From Acidimicrobiia bacterium (lineage in GTDB: Bacteria; Actinomycetota; Acidimicrobiia; Acidimicrobiales; AC-14), in NCBI GenBank assembly GCA_019243595.1, contig JAFAUA010000069.1:1-5453 (forward strand): a DNA stretch of 5,453 nt, given 5' to 3'. Below are positions 5,293 to 5,453 of the stretch, piece by piece; the stretch's first letter is position 1; each line of letters begins with the position of its first letter. The notes below the pieces were generated by a model, which saw only the letters and a list, made by a program, of their open reading frames with translations, made no database searches and was not told where the DNA came from. Both the position numbers and the translations under genes were made by a program.

Positions 5293-5453
5293 CAGCCGAT
5301 GTCCGCCAATGCCCGGGCCGGACGGAGGCGAGCGGCGCGCCAGCCGCCGACTGCGCCGGCGATGAGGCCGCCGATGACGGCGAACCCCATCCCCAACAGC
5401 AGGTTCGACGCGCTCACCGGCGCGTGGAGGTGGATCGTCGTCGTTCCGCCAGT
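5292..5453 (-). CDS. FtsX-like ABC transporter permease, C-terminal end only
   Basis: Reading the minus strand from the right edge gives an open frame of 53 residues ending in TGA at 5292-5294. It has a hydrophobic segment, SNLLLGMGFAVIGGLIAGAVGGW, of the length of a membrane helix, followed by the short basic ending RAARLRPARALADIG. This is the characteristic last transmembrane helix and 'WRAARLRPAEAL' tail of MacB/FtsX-type permeases. The rest of the protein is beyond the window. The TGATG overlap with the ATPase gene shows that the two belong to one exporter operon. The identification rests on this short tail and the neighbouring ATPase, so the family is likely but the subfamily is open. 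Confidence 0.5.
   Translation of the reverse strand, partial: TGGTTTIHLHAPVSASNLLLGMGFAVIGGLIAGAVGGWRAARLRPARALADIG

Overview
The window is strongly GC-rich, with G or C at most third codon positions. It most resembles a high-GC actinobacterium. RecR opens with the actinobacterial-style MYxGPVQ N-terminus, DnaX has an SRT motif and a Pro/Ala-rich linker, the SRP RNA is the small type without an Alu domain, and two genes appear to use TTG starts. The order tadA / SRP RNA / dnaX / ybaB / recR is the conserved 'dnaX neighbourhood' known from Bacillus and many Gram-positives. I cannot place the organism below phylum level; an acidimicrobial-type lineage is only a guess.

Layout. Bases 2-880 (+) carry the C-terminal three quarters of a biosynthetic-type thiolase, cut by the left window edge. 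It converges, with only 4 bases between stop codons, on a minus-strand operon dnaX-ybaB-recR (3452 down to 885), whose genes are abutting or 6 bp apart. Directly upstream of dnaX on the same strand is an SRP (4.5S-type) RNA gene at about 3490-3624, closed by a long near-perfect stem. About 30 bp further on, transcribed the other way, is tRNA-Ser(GGA) (3655-3739), followed by two hairpins that look like tandem terminators. Next come tadA (3939-4391, +), tRNA-Ser(CGA) 10 bp after it (4402-4486, with an encoded CCA to 4489) and a perfect 17-bp inverted repeat at 4495-4547. That hairpin separates the plus-strand genes from a convergent minus-strand ABC exporter: a MacB/LolD-type ATPase (4552-5292) and, overlapping its start by 1 base, the last 53 residues of an FtsX-like permease running off the right edge.

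How the genes fit together. The central block is information-processing housekeeping: replication clamp loading (DnaX), the nucleoid-associated YbaB, recombinational repair (RecR), co-translational membrane targeting (SRP RNA), and tRNA supply and wobble editing (two Ser tRNAs, TadA). The thiolase (acyl-CoA metabolism) and the ABC exporter are unrelated neighbours. I see no mobile element, CRISPR array, toxin-antitoxin pair, phage gene or defence island. The notable points are mostly about RNA genes: the crowded divergent SRP RNA / tRNA-Ser junction, the paired Ser tRNAs flanking tadA, an unusual G37 in one of them, and the long inverted repeat after the second. I did not find a convincing undescribed system.
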